Below, in pieces: positions 7,495-16,714 of a DNA stretch of 64,000 bases. Below the pieces are notes generated by a model. That model searched no databases, had not been told where the DNA came from, and worked only from the letters and a program-made list of their open reading frames with translations. Made by a program: the position numbers and the translations under genes. How positions within the stretch are numbered: the first letter of the stretch is position 1; every line of letters starts with the position of its first letter. The stretch is from Methylobacterium oryzae (lineage in GTDB: Bacteria > Pseudomonadota > Alphaproteobacteria > Rhizobiales > Beijerinckiaceae), in NCBI RefSeq assembly GCF_021398735.1, contig NZ_CP090349.1:3801001-3865000 (forward strand). Direction: 5' to 3'.

Positions 7495-10400
7495 ATGACG
7501 GTCCAGGTCTCAAGGCGTGGCCTGCTCAAGGGGGCCGGCGCCGGCCTCGCTGGCGGCTCGCTGGGCGCGCTCGGATTCGGCGGACTCGAGCCCGCCATGG
7601 CCGCCGCGGTGCGGCCGTTCAAGCTCGCGCAGATGCGCGAGACCCGCAACACCTGTCCGTACTGCTCGGTCGCGTGCGGCGTGATCCTCTACAGCCTGGG
7701 GGACCGTTCGAAGAACGCGCGCTCCTCGGTCATGCACATCGAGGGCGACCCGGATCATCCGGTCAACCGCGGCACGCTCTGCCCGAAGGGCTCGGCGCTG
7801 CTCGACTTCGTGCACGCCGAGACCCGCACCAAGTACCCGCTCCACCGCGCCCCGGGTTCCTCCGAGTTCAAGCGCGTGTCCTGGGATTTCGCCCTCGACC
7901 GCATCGCGCAGCTCATGAAGGAGGACCGGGACAAGAACTTCGTGGCCAAGAACGGCGACCTCACGGTCAACCGGTGGACCACGATGGGCTTCCTCGGGGC
8001 CTCGGCCACCACCAACGAGACGGCCTGGCTGACCTACAAGACAGTCCGAAGCATGGGGGCCCTGGTCTTCGATAATCAGGCCAGAGTTTGACACGGTCCG
8101 TCGGTCGCCAGTTTGGCGCCCTCCTTCGGACGCGGTGCGATGACCAACCTCTGGATGGACATCAAGCACGCGGACGTGATCACCGTGATGGGCGGCAATG
8201 CCGCCGAGGCTCACCCCTGCGGCTTCAAGTGGGTCGTGGAGGCGAAAGCCCATAACAATGCCAAGCTGATCGTCGTCGATCCGCGCTTCACCCGTACGGC
8301 GTCGGTGGCCGATCTCTACTGCCCGATCCGGCAGGGGACCGACATCGCGTTCCTGTCGGGGGTGGCCAAGTACCTGCTCGACAACGACAAGCTGCAGCAC
8401 CGCTACGTCTCCGCCTACACCAACGCCGGGTACGTGGTCCGCGAGGGCTACGACTTCAGCGAGGGGCTGTTCACGGGCTACGACGCCGACAAGCGCGACT
8501 ACGACAAGACCACCTGGGACTACGAGATCGGCCCCGACGGCTACGCCGTGGTCGACGAGACGATGCAGCATCCGCGCTGCGTGATGCAGCTCCTGAAGAA
8601 GCATCTCGCGATCTACACGCCCGAGATGGTCGAGAAGATCTGCGGCTCGCCCAGGGAGACCTTCCTGAAGGTCTGCGAGCTGATGGCGACGACGGCTTCC
8701 CCCGAGAAGTCGATGGCCTCGCTCTACGCGCTCGGCTGGACCCATCACTCCAAGGGCTCGCAGAACATCCGCTCGATGTGCATCGTGCAGACGCTGCTCG
8801 GGAACATCGGCGTGCTCGGCGGCGGCATGCAGGCCCTGCGCGGTCACTCCAACATCCAGGGGCTGACCGATATCGGGCTGATGTCGAACCTCATCCCCGG
8901 ATACCTGAACATCCCGGTGGAGAAGGAGCCCGACTACGCGAGCTACATCGCCAAGCGGCAGTTCAAGCCGCTGCGTCCCGGGCAGACGAGCTACTGGCAG
9001 AACTACAACAAGTTCTTCGTCTCGTTCCAGAAGGCGATGTGGGGCGACAAGGCCACCAAGGAGAACGACTGGGCGTACGACTACCTGCCCAAGCTCGACG
9101 TGCCGACCTACGACGTGCTGCGCGGGTTCGAGCTCGCCAAGCAGGGCAAGATGACCGGCTACGTCATCCAGGGCTTCAACCCCCTGCTGTCGTTCCCCAA
9201 TCGCGCCAAGATGACGGAAGCCTTCTCCAAGATGAAGTTCATCGTGGTGATGGATCCGCTCAAGACCGAGACGGCCCGGTTCTGGGAGAATCACGGCGAG
9301 TACAACGACGTCGATCCGACCAAGATCCAGACTGAGGTGTTCGAGCTTCCGACCACCCTGTTCGTGGAGGAGGAAGGCTCGCTGTCGAACTCCAGCCGGT
9401 GGCTGCAGTGGCACTGGCAGGCGCAGGAGGCGCCGGGCGAGTGCCGCTCCGACATCGAGATCATGTCGGAGATCTTCCTCCGCATGAAGGCGGCCTACAA
9501 GAAGGATGGCGGGGCCTTCCCGGACCCGATCGTCAATCTGAAGTGGGATTACGCGATCGCCGAGGCGCCGACGCCGACCGAGCTCGCCCGCGAGCTGAAC
9601 GGCTACACGCTGGCGCCGACGCCGGACCTCAACGGGACGATCATCCCGGCGGGCAAGCAGGTCGACGGCTTCGCCCAGCTCAAGGACGACGGGACGACCG
9701 CCTGCGGCTGCTGGATCTACTCGGGCTGCTACACCGAGAAGGGCAACATGATGGCCCGCCGGGACAACACCGACCCCGGCGACCGCGGCATCGCGCCGAA
9801 CTGGGCCTTCGCGTGGCCGGCCAACCGGCGCGTGCTCTACAACCGCGCCTCGTGCGACCCCGAGGGTCGCCCGTGGTCGGAGAAGAAGAAGCTCATCGAG
9901 TGGAACGGCAAGCAGTGGATCGGCTTCGACGTGCCGGATTACGGCGTCACCGTCGCCCCCGATAAGGGCGTCGGCCCGTTCATCCTGAACCAGGAGGGCG
10001 TCGCCCGCCTGTGGACCCGCGGCCTCATGCGCGACGGGCCGTTCCCGACGCACTACGAGCCCTTCGAGTCCCCGGTGGCCAACCTCGCCTTCCCGAAGAT
10101 CAAGGGCGCGCCCGCGTCCCGCATCTTCAAGGACGACCTCGCCGACCTCGGCGACGCGAAGGAGTTCCCCTACGCGGCGACGAGCTACCGCCTGACCGAG
10201 CACTTCCACGGCTGGACCAAGCACGCCCGGATCAACGCGATCCTCCAGCCGGAGGCCTTCGTGGAGATCTCGGAGGAGCTCGCCAAGGAGAAGGGCATCG
10301 CCAAGGGCGGCTGGGTCCGCGTCTGGTCGAAGCGCGGCTCCCTGAAGGCCAAGGCGGTGGTGACCAAGCGGATCAAGCCGCTGATCTGCGACGGCAAGCC

Positions 10401-10575
10401 CGTCCACGTCGTCGGCATCCCGCAGCACTGGGGCTTCATGGGCCACACCAAGAAAGGATGGCACCCGAACTCGCTGACGCCCGTCGTCGGCGACGCGAAC
10501 ACCGAGACGCCGGAGTTCAAGGCCTGGCTCGTGAACATCGAGCCGACCACGCCTCCGTCGGACGCGGTCGCGTAA
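7495..10575 (+). CDS. fdoG: Formate dehydrogenase-N/O alpha subunit, selenocysteine-containing
   Basis: Catalytic Mo/W-bis-MGD subunit (FdnG/FdoG type; the fdh3A type of methylotrophs), 1026 residues counting selenocysteine. It oxidises formate to CO2 on the periplasmic side and passes electrons to the beta subunit. The ATG at 7495 has GGAG six bases before it. A Tat signal (SRRGLLK, residues 6-12) precedes the [4Fe-4S] cysteines C54, C57, C61 and C96. The frame is interrupted only by TGA at 8089-8091 (residue 199), in the context NQARV-TGA-HGPSVASLAP, exactly where E. coli FdnG has Sec196-His197, and a SECIS hairpin follows. The frame then continues through VMGGNAAEAHP, LRGHSNIQGLTD and LTEHFHGWTKHA to the stop. 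Automated calls would split it at the TGA. Operon: fdoG-fdoH-fdoI-fdhE. Confidence 0.95.
8089..8121 (+). promoter_or_regulatory. UGA selenocysteine codon with bacterial SECIS hairpin
   Basis: Numbering from the U of UGA (8089), the stem pairs G15-G16 with C31-C32 and C18-C21 with G27-G30. U17 (8105) is bulged and the 5-base apical loop contains G23-U24 (8111-8112). The bulged U17 and G23-U24 are the SelB-binding determinants of the E. coli fdhF/fdnG SECIS and fall at identical positions here. This makes decoding as selenocysteine, not termination, the best reading. Confidence 0.93.
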
Positions 10576-10590
10576 GGGGGAGCGGCAGAC

Positions 10591-11523
10591 ATGGCTGACT
10601 ACAGCTCCCTCGACATCCGCCAGCGCTCCGCCTCCACGGAGACGCCGCCGGAGATCCGCCGTCAGGTGGAGGTCGCCAAACTCATCGACGTGTCGAAGTG
10701 CATCGGCTGCAAGGCCTGCCAGTCGGCCTGCGAGGAGTGGAACGACCTGCGCGACGACATCGGTGTCAACACGGGCACCTACCAGAACCCCCACGACCTC
10801 ACGCCGAAGTCGTGGACCCTGATGCGGTTCACCGAGTACGAGAACCCGGAGACCAACAACCTCGAATGGCTGATCCGCAAGGACGGCTGCATGCACTGCA
10901 CCGAGCCGGGCTGCCTGAAGGCCTGCCCGTCCCCCGGCGCGATCGTGCAGTACTCCAACGGCATCGTCGACTTCATCGAGGAGAACTGCATCGGCTGCGG
11001 CTACTGCGTGAAGGGCTGCCCCTTCAACATCCCGCGCATCAGCCAGACCGACCACAAGGCGTACAAGTGCACCCTGTGCTCGGACCGGGTGGCGGTGGGT
11101 CAGGCCCCGGCCTGCGCCAAGGCCTGCCCGACCGGTTCGATCATGTTCGGCACCAAGCAGGCCATGATCGATCAGGCCCACGACCGCGTCGAGGACCTGA
11201 AGTCGCGCGGCTTCGCCCATGCCGGCCTCTACGACCCGGCCGGGGTCGGCGGCACGCACGTCATGTACGTGCTGCACCACGCCGACCAGCCGAACCTCTA
11301 CGCGGGCCTGCCGAACGACCCGAAGATCTCGCCGCTGGTCGCCTTCTGGAAGGGCGGCGCCAAGGTGTTCGGTCTCGCCGCGATGGGCTTCGCGGCGGTG
11401 GCGGGCTTCTTCCACTACGTCACGGCCGGCCCCAACGAGGTCGTGCCCGAGGAGGAGGAAGAGGCGGTCGAGTACGACGAGGCCAAGCGCCGGGAGAATG
11501 GCGGGGAGGCCCGGCCGCACTGA
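10591..11523 (+). CDS. fdoH: Formate dehydrogenase beta subunit (four [4Fe-4S] ferredoxin-like)
   Basis: Electron-transfer subunit of 310 residues (FdnH/FdxH type). Four Cys clusters are visible: [35 protein letters not shown] and CTLCSD with CAKACPTGS. Near the C-terminus a single membrane helix ([20 protein letters not shown]) anchors it, followed by an acidic tail ([13 protein letters not shown]). It takes electrons from FdoG and hands them to haem b in FdoI. It follows fdoG by 15 bp with GGGGGAGCGG as ribosome-binding site. Confidence 0.96.
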   Translation: MADYSSLDIRQRSASTETPPEIRRQVEVAKLIDVSKCIGCKACQSACEEWNDLRDDIGVNTGTYQNPHDLTPKSWTLMRFTEYENPETNNLEWLIRKDGCMHCTEPGCLKACPSPGAIVQYSNGIVDFIEENCIGCGYCVKGCPFNIPRISQTDHKAYKCTLCSDRVAVGQAPACAKACPTGSIMFGTKQAMIDQAHDRVEDLKSRGFAHAGLYDPAGVGGTHVMYVLHHADQPNLYAGLPNDPKISPLVAFWKGGAKVFGLAAMGFAAVAGFFHYVTAGPNEVVPEEEEEAVEYDEAKRRENGGEARPH

Positions 11524-11534
11524 GACGCGACGGT

Positions 11535-11559
11535 CTCCCTCCCCCGCGGGGGGAGGGAG
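11535..11559 (+). repeat. 11-bp perfect hairpin between fdoH and fdoI
   Basis: CTCCCTCCCCC (11535-11545) and its exact complement (11549-11559) are separated by 3 bases, 12 bp after the fdoH stop. There is no T-run, so it is not a classical terminator. It may stabilise the upstream mRNA or partly attenuate fdoI-fdhE expression. Confidence 0.6.
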
Positions 11560-11671
11560 CGCCGCGCCGAACGGTTTCGGCAGGGCGGAGACGGCTCGGG
11601 CGCCCGACCCGATTTCGAGTTTCACGGCCCGCCCGCCGCGACGGGCGGCCCCGTCAGGCGAGTGAAGGCCG

Positions 11672-12394
11672 ATGACGATCCAGAACGATGTCCGGGACGG
11701 CGATTCCCGCCCCCTCCACCACGCCAAGTCCGAGGCGCCGGAGGTGATGTACGTCCCGCGCTACACCGGCGTGCAGCGCGTGAATCACTGGATCACCGCG
11801 ATCCTGTTCACGCTGCTGACCCTCTCGGGGCTGGCGATGTTCACGCCCTACCTGTTCTCGCTGACCGGCCTGTTCGGCGGCGGGCAGGCGACCCGAGCGA
11901 TCCACCCGTGGTTCGGCGTGGCGCTGGCGATCAGCTTCCTCTTCCTGTTCGTGCGCTTCTGGCGGCTCAACATCCCCAACAAGGACGATGTCGAGTGGTC
12001 GAAGAAGATCGGCGACGTGGTCACCAACCGCGAGGACCGGCTGCCGGAGCTCGGCAAGTACAATGCCGGCCAGAAGGGCGTGTTCTGGGGCCAGACCGCG
12101 CTGATCGGCGTGATGTTCGTGACCGGCCTCGTGATCTGGAACACCTATTTCGGCGGCCTCACCTCGATCGAGACCCAGCGCTGGGCGCTGCTCGCGCACT
12201 CGCTGGCCGCCGTCATCGCCATCGCGATCATCGTGGTGCACGTCTACGCCGGCATCTGGGTGCGCGGCACCGGCCGGGCGATGGTCCGCGGCACGGTCAC
12301 GGGCGGCTGGGCCTACCGGCATCACCGCAAGTGGTTCCGTCAGATGGCCGGCGGCCCGGCGCGCCGCGGCTCGGTGGACAAGCGCGGATCCTGA
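11672..12394 (+). CDS. fdoI: Formate dehydrogenase gamma subunit (cytochrome b556)
   Basis: Membrane subunit of 240 residues with four predicted helices: HWITAILFTLLTLSGLAMF, WFGVALAISFLFLFVRFW, FWGQTALIGVMFVTGLVIW, and LAHSLAAVIAIAIIVVHVYA. Conserved histidines in helices 1, 2 and 4 (VNHWIT, AIHPWF, AHSLA, VHVYAG) are suited to bind the two b haems and quinone site of the FdnI family. It reduces membrane quinone with electrons from FdoH. The C-terminus is basic. It is separated from fdoH by 148 bp holding a hairpin. Confidence 0.94.
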   Translation: MTIQNDVRDGDSRPLHHAKSEAPEVMYVPRYTGVQRVNHWITAILFTLLTLSGLAMFTPYLFSLTGLFGGGQATRAIHPWFGVALAISFLFLFVRFWRLNIPNKDDVEWSKKIGDVVTNREDRLPELGKYNAGQKGVFWGQTALIGVMFVTGLVIWNTYFGGLTSIETQRWALLAHSLAAVIAIAIIVVHVYAGIWVRGTGRAMVRGTVTGGWAYRHHRKWFRQMAGGPARRGSVDKRGS

Positions 12395-12398
12395 TCGC

Positions 12399-13394
12399 GT
12401 GGCCAACTTCTTCAGGCGGAAACCCGCGGCTCCGGCCGCGGACAAGACCCCGAAACCCGCCGAGGCCCCGAAGCCCCGCCGCCGGGATTTCAGCGAGCTC
12501 AAGCCCGATCCCGACAAGATCGGGATCTCGGGCTCGGTCCCGTTCGTGCGCCTGCCCGATCCCGCGACGCTGTTCGCCGACCGGGCCGCGCGCCTGGCGG
12601 AGGCCGCGCCCGGGCACCCGCTGGAGGCCTATCTCCGGTTCGTCGGTGAGGTCGCCCGCGCCCAGGCGGCGATCCAGGCACGGTTTCCGGCCCCGCCGGC
12701 GCCGGATCCCGCCGATCAGGCGCTGCGGAGCGAGCACGGCATGCCGCCGCTGTCGCGGCACAGCCTCGAGGCCGACCAGGATTTCGACGCGTGCCTCCTG
12801 GCGCTGCTCGACGCGCTGGATCTCGCGACCGCGCCCGAGGCCTCGGCCGCGGCGCGGGATGCCCTGCGGGCCGCCGCGCCGGAGGAGCGCCGCGATCTCG
12901 CCGTGCAGGTTTTTGAGGGCGCGCTGCCGGTCGACCGGATCGCCGAATGCCTGTTCGTCTCAGCCGCGTTGCAGGTGCGCTTCGCCGAGCGGGCCGCGCG
13001 CCTCGACACGCGGACGCTGAAGCCCGTCGCGGACGGCGTCTGCCCGTGCTGCGGCGGCGCGCCGGTGGCGAGCGTCATCGTCTCCTGGACCCCGGCCGAC
13101 AAGGCCCGGTATCTCAGCTGCTCAGTCTGCGGCACGTACTGGAACCACGTCCGGATCCGCTGCACCGCCTGCGGTGACGGCGAGAACGTGAGCTATTACG
13201 GGCTCGATGAGGTCTCGAAGGACGTTCAGGTCGAGACCTGCACGACCTGCCACAGCTACATCAAGCACCTCCACCAGCACCGGGCGCCGGCCCTCGACCC
13301 GGTGGCGGACGACATCGCGTCCTACGGGCTCGATCTGAAGATCGCCGAGGACGGGTTCCGGCGCGCCGGATTGAACCTGCTGTTCGTGATCTAG
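12399..13394 (+). CDS. fdhE: Formate dehydrogenase accessory protein FdhE
   Basis: Cytoplasmic assembly factor of 331 residues needed for respiratory formate dehydrogenase maturation. The GTG start at 12399 lies 4 bp after fdoI. The C-terminal half carries four CxxC motifs (CPCC, CSVC, CTAC, CTTC), the iron-binding rubredoxin-like signature of FdhE, and GVCPCCGGAPVASV is typical. The N-terminal extension is Lys/Pro/Ala-rich. It completes the formate operon. Genes for selenocysteine synthesis and insertion, which accompany this operon in some rhizobia, are not next to it. Confidence 0.95.
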   Translation: MANFFRRKPAAPAADKTPKPAEAPKPRRRDFSELKPDPDKIGISGSVPFVRLPDPATLFADRAARLAEAAPGHPLEAYLRFVGEVARAQAAIQARFPAPPAPDPADQALRSEHGMPPLSRHSLEADQDFDACLLALLDALDLATAPEASAAARDALRAAAPEERRDLAVQVFEGALPVDRIAECLFVSAALQVRFAERAARLDTRTLKPVADGVCPCCGGAPVASVIVSWTPADKARYLSCSVCGTYWNHVRIRCTACGDGENVSYYGLDEVSKDVQVETCTTCHSYIKHLHQHRAPALDPVADDIASYGLDLKIAEDGFRRAGLNLLFVI

Positions 13395-13421
13395 CGCGGG
13401 ATGCGCCTGTCCGAACCGACG

Positions 13422-13514
13422 GCCGCATCCTGAGGTGACCGCGTCGGCGGGCCTCGACGGAGAGCGCCGGCGATCGCGAGGCCTCCGCTGCGCTCCGGCA
13501 CCTCACGATGAGGG
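13422..13514. repeat. Intergenic palindromic element, type B
   Basis: Outer arms GCCGCATCCTGAGGTG (13422-13437) and CACCTCACGATGAGGG (13499-13514) are imperfect inverted copies, enclosing a GC-rich core. A lone copy of the right end is at about 36832-36850. This looks like a member of a dispersed extragenic palindrome family. It lies just after fdhE and may end that transcript. Confidence 0.5.
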
Positions 13515-13584
13515 GATGGGTTGGACGCGCCTGCAGGATCGAGAGCGCGACGCTGCGACGCGGCGAAACCGGCGAACCCCGCGC

Positions 13585-13899
13585 TCAGCGGTACCCGTAG
13601 CGGCTCTTGGCGGCGGCGAGCAGGTGCAGGGCCTCGCCTGACTTGCCGGCCGAGCATTCCGCGGCGGCCTGGGCGAGGTCGGCGCTGAAGCGGTCGCCCA
13701 CCGGCTTGTTGAGGTTGCCAGTGGCCACGTCGCTGTCGACGATAGCCTTCGTGCGGGCGATCTCCGGGCCGCAGCCGCTGCCCGTGGGCAGGGCCAGGGG
13801 CGCCGGCACGATCGGCGAAGGCTCCGTCACCGCGGGCGTGGCGCGCTGCTGGCAGGCGCCCAGCGCCGCGACGGCGAGGGCGACGAGGCTGAGGCGCAT
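13585..13899 (-). CDS. Small putative lipoprotein
   Basis: A 104-residue protein with a clean lipoprotein signal, RLSLVALAVAALGAC, placing the lipidated Cys about 16 residues in. The mature part has a Pro-rich linker and then a helical region (CGPEIARTKAIVDSDVATGN) with three Cys in total. I recognise no family. An in-frame ATG at 13929 would add ten residues; neither start has a clear Shine-Dalgarno sequence, and the shorter one gives the more typical signal peptide. Confidence 0.65.
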   Translation of the reverse strand: MRLSLVALAVAALGACQQRATPAVTEPSPIVPAPLALPTGSGCGPEIARTKAIVDSDVATGNLNKPVGDRFSADLAQAAAECSAGKSGEALHLLAAAKSRYGYR

Positions 13900-14075
13900 C
13901 GGGAGGCGGGACGCGGGCACGGCGATCATCCTGTTGGGGCGCGAGGGGCCGCGCCGCCGAGGTTCTGGGCCGAGCTTGGCAAGGGGTCAATCGCCCCGGC
14001 GACATGCCGAAGGGGCGCGCAGCGCGGGACGCGGTTCGCCGCGAACGCGCGATTCCGCTGTTGCCGGAGGGACTT

Positions 14076-14114
14076 GGAGCGCGCCGCCGGCATCCGGCGT
14101 CGGCGGCGCGCTCC
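14076..14114 (-). terminator. Strong GC hairpin after the SRPBCC gene
   Basis: A 14-bp perfect stem (14076-14089 with 14101-14114, 11-base loop) begins 15 bp beyond the stop of the leftward SRPBCC gene. No U-run follows on the minus strand, so it is terminator-like rather than canonical. Confidence 0.5.
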
Positions 14115-14128
14115 GAATCGTGACGGGC

Positions 14129-14614
14129 TTACTTCGCCTTGTCGGCGAGCGCCTTCAGGCCGGAATCGTAGATGCCCTGGATCGCGTCGGTGGCGACCGT
14201 GTCCGGCGCGCCCTTGGCGTTGAAGGTCCCGGTCCAGGTCACCTTCGAGCCGGAGCCGGCGGGGGCGACCGAGAGGGTCGACTTGTAGTCCGAGACCGGC
14301 AGCGGGCTCTCGAGGATCGTGTAGGTGTAGCTCATCACCTTGTCGTCGCGGGAGACCTGCTCCTCCTTGATGGTGCCGCCACCCTTGAGGCTGAGGGTGC
14401 GGACCTTCATACCGTCCTTGTCCGACAGGGCGCACTTCTCGATGGCGGGGTGCCAGTCGCCGATGCCGCAGAACTCGCCGATGGTCTGCCAGACCTTGGC
14501 CGGCGGCGCGGCGATGTCGGCCGAGCGCGTCACCTCGAGGGCGTAGCCCGGCACGGTGGCCGCGGCGAGCGCCAGGGCGGCGAGGGGAAGGGACCGGCAG
14601 AAAGCGAAGGGCAT
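14129..14614 (-). CDS. Exported SRPBCC (START-like) family protein
   Basis: A 161-residue protein with a signal peptide (SLPLAALALAAATVPGYA) and a single SRPBCC domain, the helix-grip fold that binds hydrophobic ligands in polyketide cyclases and START proteins. The family pattern is seen in ADIAAPPAKVWQTIGEFCGI near the N-terminus and the C-terminal helix IQGIYDSGLKALADKA. Ligand unknown; being exported is less common for this fold. It is monocistronic, with a hairpin downstream. Confidence 0.8.
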   Translation of the reverse strand: MPFAFCRSLPLAALALAAATVPGYALEVTRSADIAAPPAKVWQTIGEFCGIGDWHPAIEKCALSDKDGMKVRTLSLKGGGTIKEEQVSRDDKVMSYTYTILESPLPVSDYKSTLSVAPAGSGSKVTWTGTFNAKGAPDTVATDAIQGIYDSGLKALADKAK

Positions 14615-14826
14615 CTCGGGGTGTCTCCGTCCGTCTCAGGTCGCGGCAGGGGCCGCGCAGGCTCTGATGGCCGCGCAGGAGCTAGGCCGGGAGGGCGCGC
14701 TCGGCAATGGGCGGGAGCGGCGGCACATGACTTTCGCGGTCAGACGACGCGGTCGGTGATCGTCTGCGCGCAGTGGCCGTCGTGGCGCCGAGCGGCCGAT
14801 ACTCGCGACCTGGGCCGCGATCCGGC

Positions 14827-15465
14827 CTACCAGCCGTCCGTCTCGTCGGCGTCGGCCGGGTAGCCGTAGACCGTCGCGGGCGCGTAGGCCGGCCGGGCCG
14901 CCGGGCGGTAATAGGCCGGCACCGACCGGCGCCCCATCTGATCGCTGTTTGCCAGCAGATCGTCCGGCTCGTAGGGGCTGCGGTTCCGGGCGAGCCGGGT
15001 GCCGCGCCGGCCACGGTCCGCCATCGGGACATCCGCCCCCTCGATCACCACCCGCGTCCGGCCCATGCCCTGGCTCTTCACGAGGTTGAACAGGGTCGCG
15101 GCGTTGCGCACCGACAGGCGCACGCAGCCGTGCGAGGCCGCGCGCCCGAGGCTCCGGACGTGGTTGGTGCCGTGGATGGCGTGGCCCTGGGTCGTGAAGA
15201 ACATCGCGAAGGGCATGGGCGCGTCATCCCACTCCTTCGAGAAGTGCGTGCGCTCCAGACGGAACGGGCGGTAGGCGCCGGACGGGGTGTCGTAGCTCGC
15301 GACGCCGGTCGAGACCGGCCAGGAATAGCGCGGCTGGCCGTCGACGGAGACCTCCATGCGCTGGGTGGTCTTGTCGACGTTGACGAGCACGTCCGCGTTG
15401 GCCGTCGCGGGGATCCCCGCGCACAGGAGCAGCCCGGACAGGACGGAGATCAGACCGATACGCAT
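14827..15465 (-). CDS. L,D-transpeptidase (YkuD family)
   Basis: Exported 212-residue enzyme with a signal peptide (LISVLSGLLLCAGIPATANA). The YkuD catalytic motif is complete: HGTNHVRSLGRAASHGCVRLS with H98, H112 and the nucleophile C114. Such enzymes form 3-3 peptidoglycan cross-links or attach proteins to peptidoglycan in the periplasm. The N-terminal segment VDKTTQRMEVSVDGQPRYSW is the usual first strand of the domain. The C-terminal 60 residues are low-complexity and Tyr/Pro/Ala-rich, perhaps a wall-contacting tail. Confidence 0.9.
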   Translation of the reverse strand: MRIGLISVLSGLLLCAGIPATANADVLVNVDKTTQRMEVSVDGQPRYSWPVSTGVASYDTPSGAYRPFRLERTHFSKEWDDAPMPFAMFFTTQGHAIHGTNHVRSLGRAASHGCVRLSVRNAATLFNLVKSQGMGRTRVVIEGADVPMADRGRRGTRLARNRSPYEPDDLLANSDQMGRRSVPAYYRPAARPAYAPATVYGYPADADETDGW

Positions 15466-15610
15466 GAGCGACTCCGACTCGAGACGCGCCTCGAGAAACC
15501 GCGACGGTTTGCCGTCACGCTAAACCGTCGGCAACACCGAGGTTCCGGTCCGCGGCAACCCTGCGTAGTCACGCTTTGCTGAGCACCCTCACAGCACCCT
15601 GGCGGCGCCC

Positions 15611-16597
15611 TCACGGCGCCGCCGCGGCCATGCCGGAGATCCGGCGGATCGCGGCTTCGGCCTCCTCGGCGATGCGTAGGACGAGGTCGCCGGCGCCCGG
15701 CAGGTCGGCGATGAGCCCGACGGCCTCGCCGACCGTGACGTTGGCGACGTCGTAGTCGCCCGCCGCGTCGGCATCCTCCACGTCCCGGCGCCGCTCGGCC
15801 GAGGCCGCGCGCAGCGCGTCCTCGCGGCCGTGCCACGTCTCGATGAAGGCGTTGCGCAGGAGTCGGCCGGTATAGGGCTTCGGCCAGGCCCGCTGGCGGG
15901 CGATGTCGTAGACCTGCGTGCGGATCGTGTCGTCGCCGGTCGCGGCGAGAACCCGCTGCTTCGCGGCCGGGTGGATCAGCGCCTCCCGGCTGGCCCAGAA
16001 CCGGGTCCCCATCAGGACACCGTCGGCCCCCAGCGCCAGGGCGGCGGCGAGGCCGCGCCCGTCCGCGATGCCGCCCGCCGCGAGGAGCAGCGTCTCGGGG
16101 CGCTCGCGGGCGATCAGGTCGGCGACCGCCGGGACGAACGCCGCGGTGCCGCGGGCGGTGAGGCCGTGGCCGCCGGCCTCCGTCCCCTGCGCCACCACCG
16201 CGGCCGCGCCGACCTCCAGGGCACGCCTCGCATGCGCCAGGGTGTGCACTTGGCAGATCAGCGGCACGCCGGCGGCGCGGATCCGGTCCGCGAACGGCGC
16301 GGGATCCGCGAAGGAGAGCATCAGGGCCGCGGGCGACCGGGCGAGCGCCGCGTCGAGGAGCGACGGGTCCCGGGCCATCGACCACGTGATGAAGCCGCAG
16401 CCGACCCGCTGATTGCCCGCGCGGGCGAATTCCCGGTCGAGCGTCGCGTGGTCGCCGTAGCCGCCGCCGATCAGGCCGAGGCCGCCGGCGGCGCTCACCG
16501 CCGCCGCGAGGGCACCCCCCGAGGCCGGGTCCATGGGGGCTAGCACGATCGGGTGTCGCAGCCCGAAGGCGTCGGTGAGTCTGGTCCTCAAGGCCAT
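15611..16597 (-). CDS. Nitronate monooxygenase-like FMN oxidoreductase
   Basis: TIM-barrel flavoprotein of 328 residues in the NMO/2-nitropropane dioxygenase family. Motifs: HPIVLAPMDPASGG at the N-terminus, VVAQGTEAGGHG at the FMN phosphate region, LLAAGGIADGRGLAAALALG, and GTRFWASREA. The family includes true nitronate oxidases, FabK-like enoyl reductases and many uncharacterised members, so the substrate is open. It diverges from the LysR gene at 16715 across 117 bp, making it the likely target of that regulator. A second, distant relative is at 41678-42706. Confidence 0.85.
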   Translation of the reverse strand: MALRTRLTDAFGLRHPIVLAPMDPASGGALAAAVSAAGGLGLIGGGYGDHATLDREFARAGNQRVGCGFITWSMARDPSLLDAALARSPAALMLSFADPAPFADRIRAAGVPLICQVHTLAHARRALEVGAAAVVAQGTEAGGHGLTARGTAAFVPAVADLIARERPETLLLAAGGIADGRGLAAALALGADGVLMGTRFWASREALIHPAAKQRVLAATGDDTIRTQVYDIARQRAWPKPYTGRLLRNAFIETWHGREDALRAASAERRRDVEDADAAGDYDVANVTVGEAVGLIADLPGAGDLVLRIAEEAEAAIRRISGMAAAAP

Positions 16598-16678
16598 GGA
16601 TCCCCTCCCCCGGGTAGCGTCTCGGTTGCGCGCGCCGCCCGCCAGGGATTAGCGCTCGCGCGATGGCGGAAAAAATGA

Positions 16679-16693
16679 TTCCTTCTGAAGGAA
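16679..16693. promoter_or_regulatory. Inverted repeat in the NMO/LysR divergent promoter
   Basis: TTCCTT-CTG-AAGGAA, a perfect 6-bp dyad with a 3-bp spacer, starts 36 bp upstream of the lysR-type start. LysR regulators often bind a dyad between divergent genes and repress themselves, which fits this position. Confidence 0.45.
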
Positions 16694-16714
16694 GGCATCG
16701 GAAAAGCAGATGAC

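Noticed and set aside
8089..8112. Stop codon suggesting that the formate dehydrogenase alpha gene is broken
   Set aside because: The frame continues with full family similarity, the TGA is at the Sec position and a canonical SECIS hairpin follows.
7510..11727. A 1405-codon open frame on the minus strand opposite the formate dehydrogenase genes
   Set aside because: Its product is Arg/Gly/Val/Leu/His-rich low-complexity sequence, as expected for an antisense shadow of GC-rich codons; the plus strand holds recognised proteins.
15466..15570. A second EcfG-type promoter (GGAAC on the minus strand) before the L,D-transpeptidase
   Set aside because: The downstream element is GGTT at 15 bases, not CGTT at 16-17 bases, so the match is too weak.
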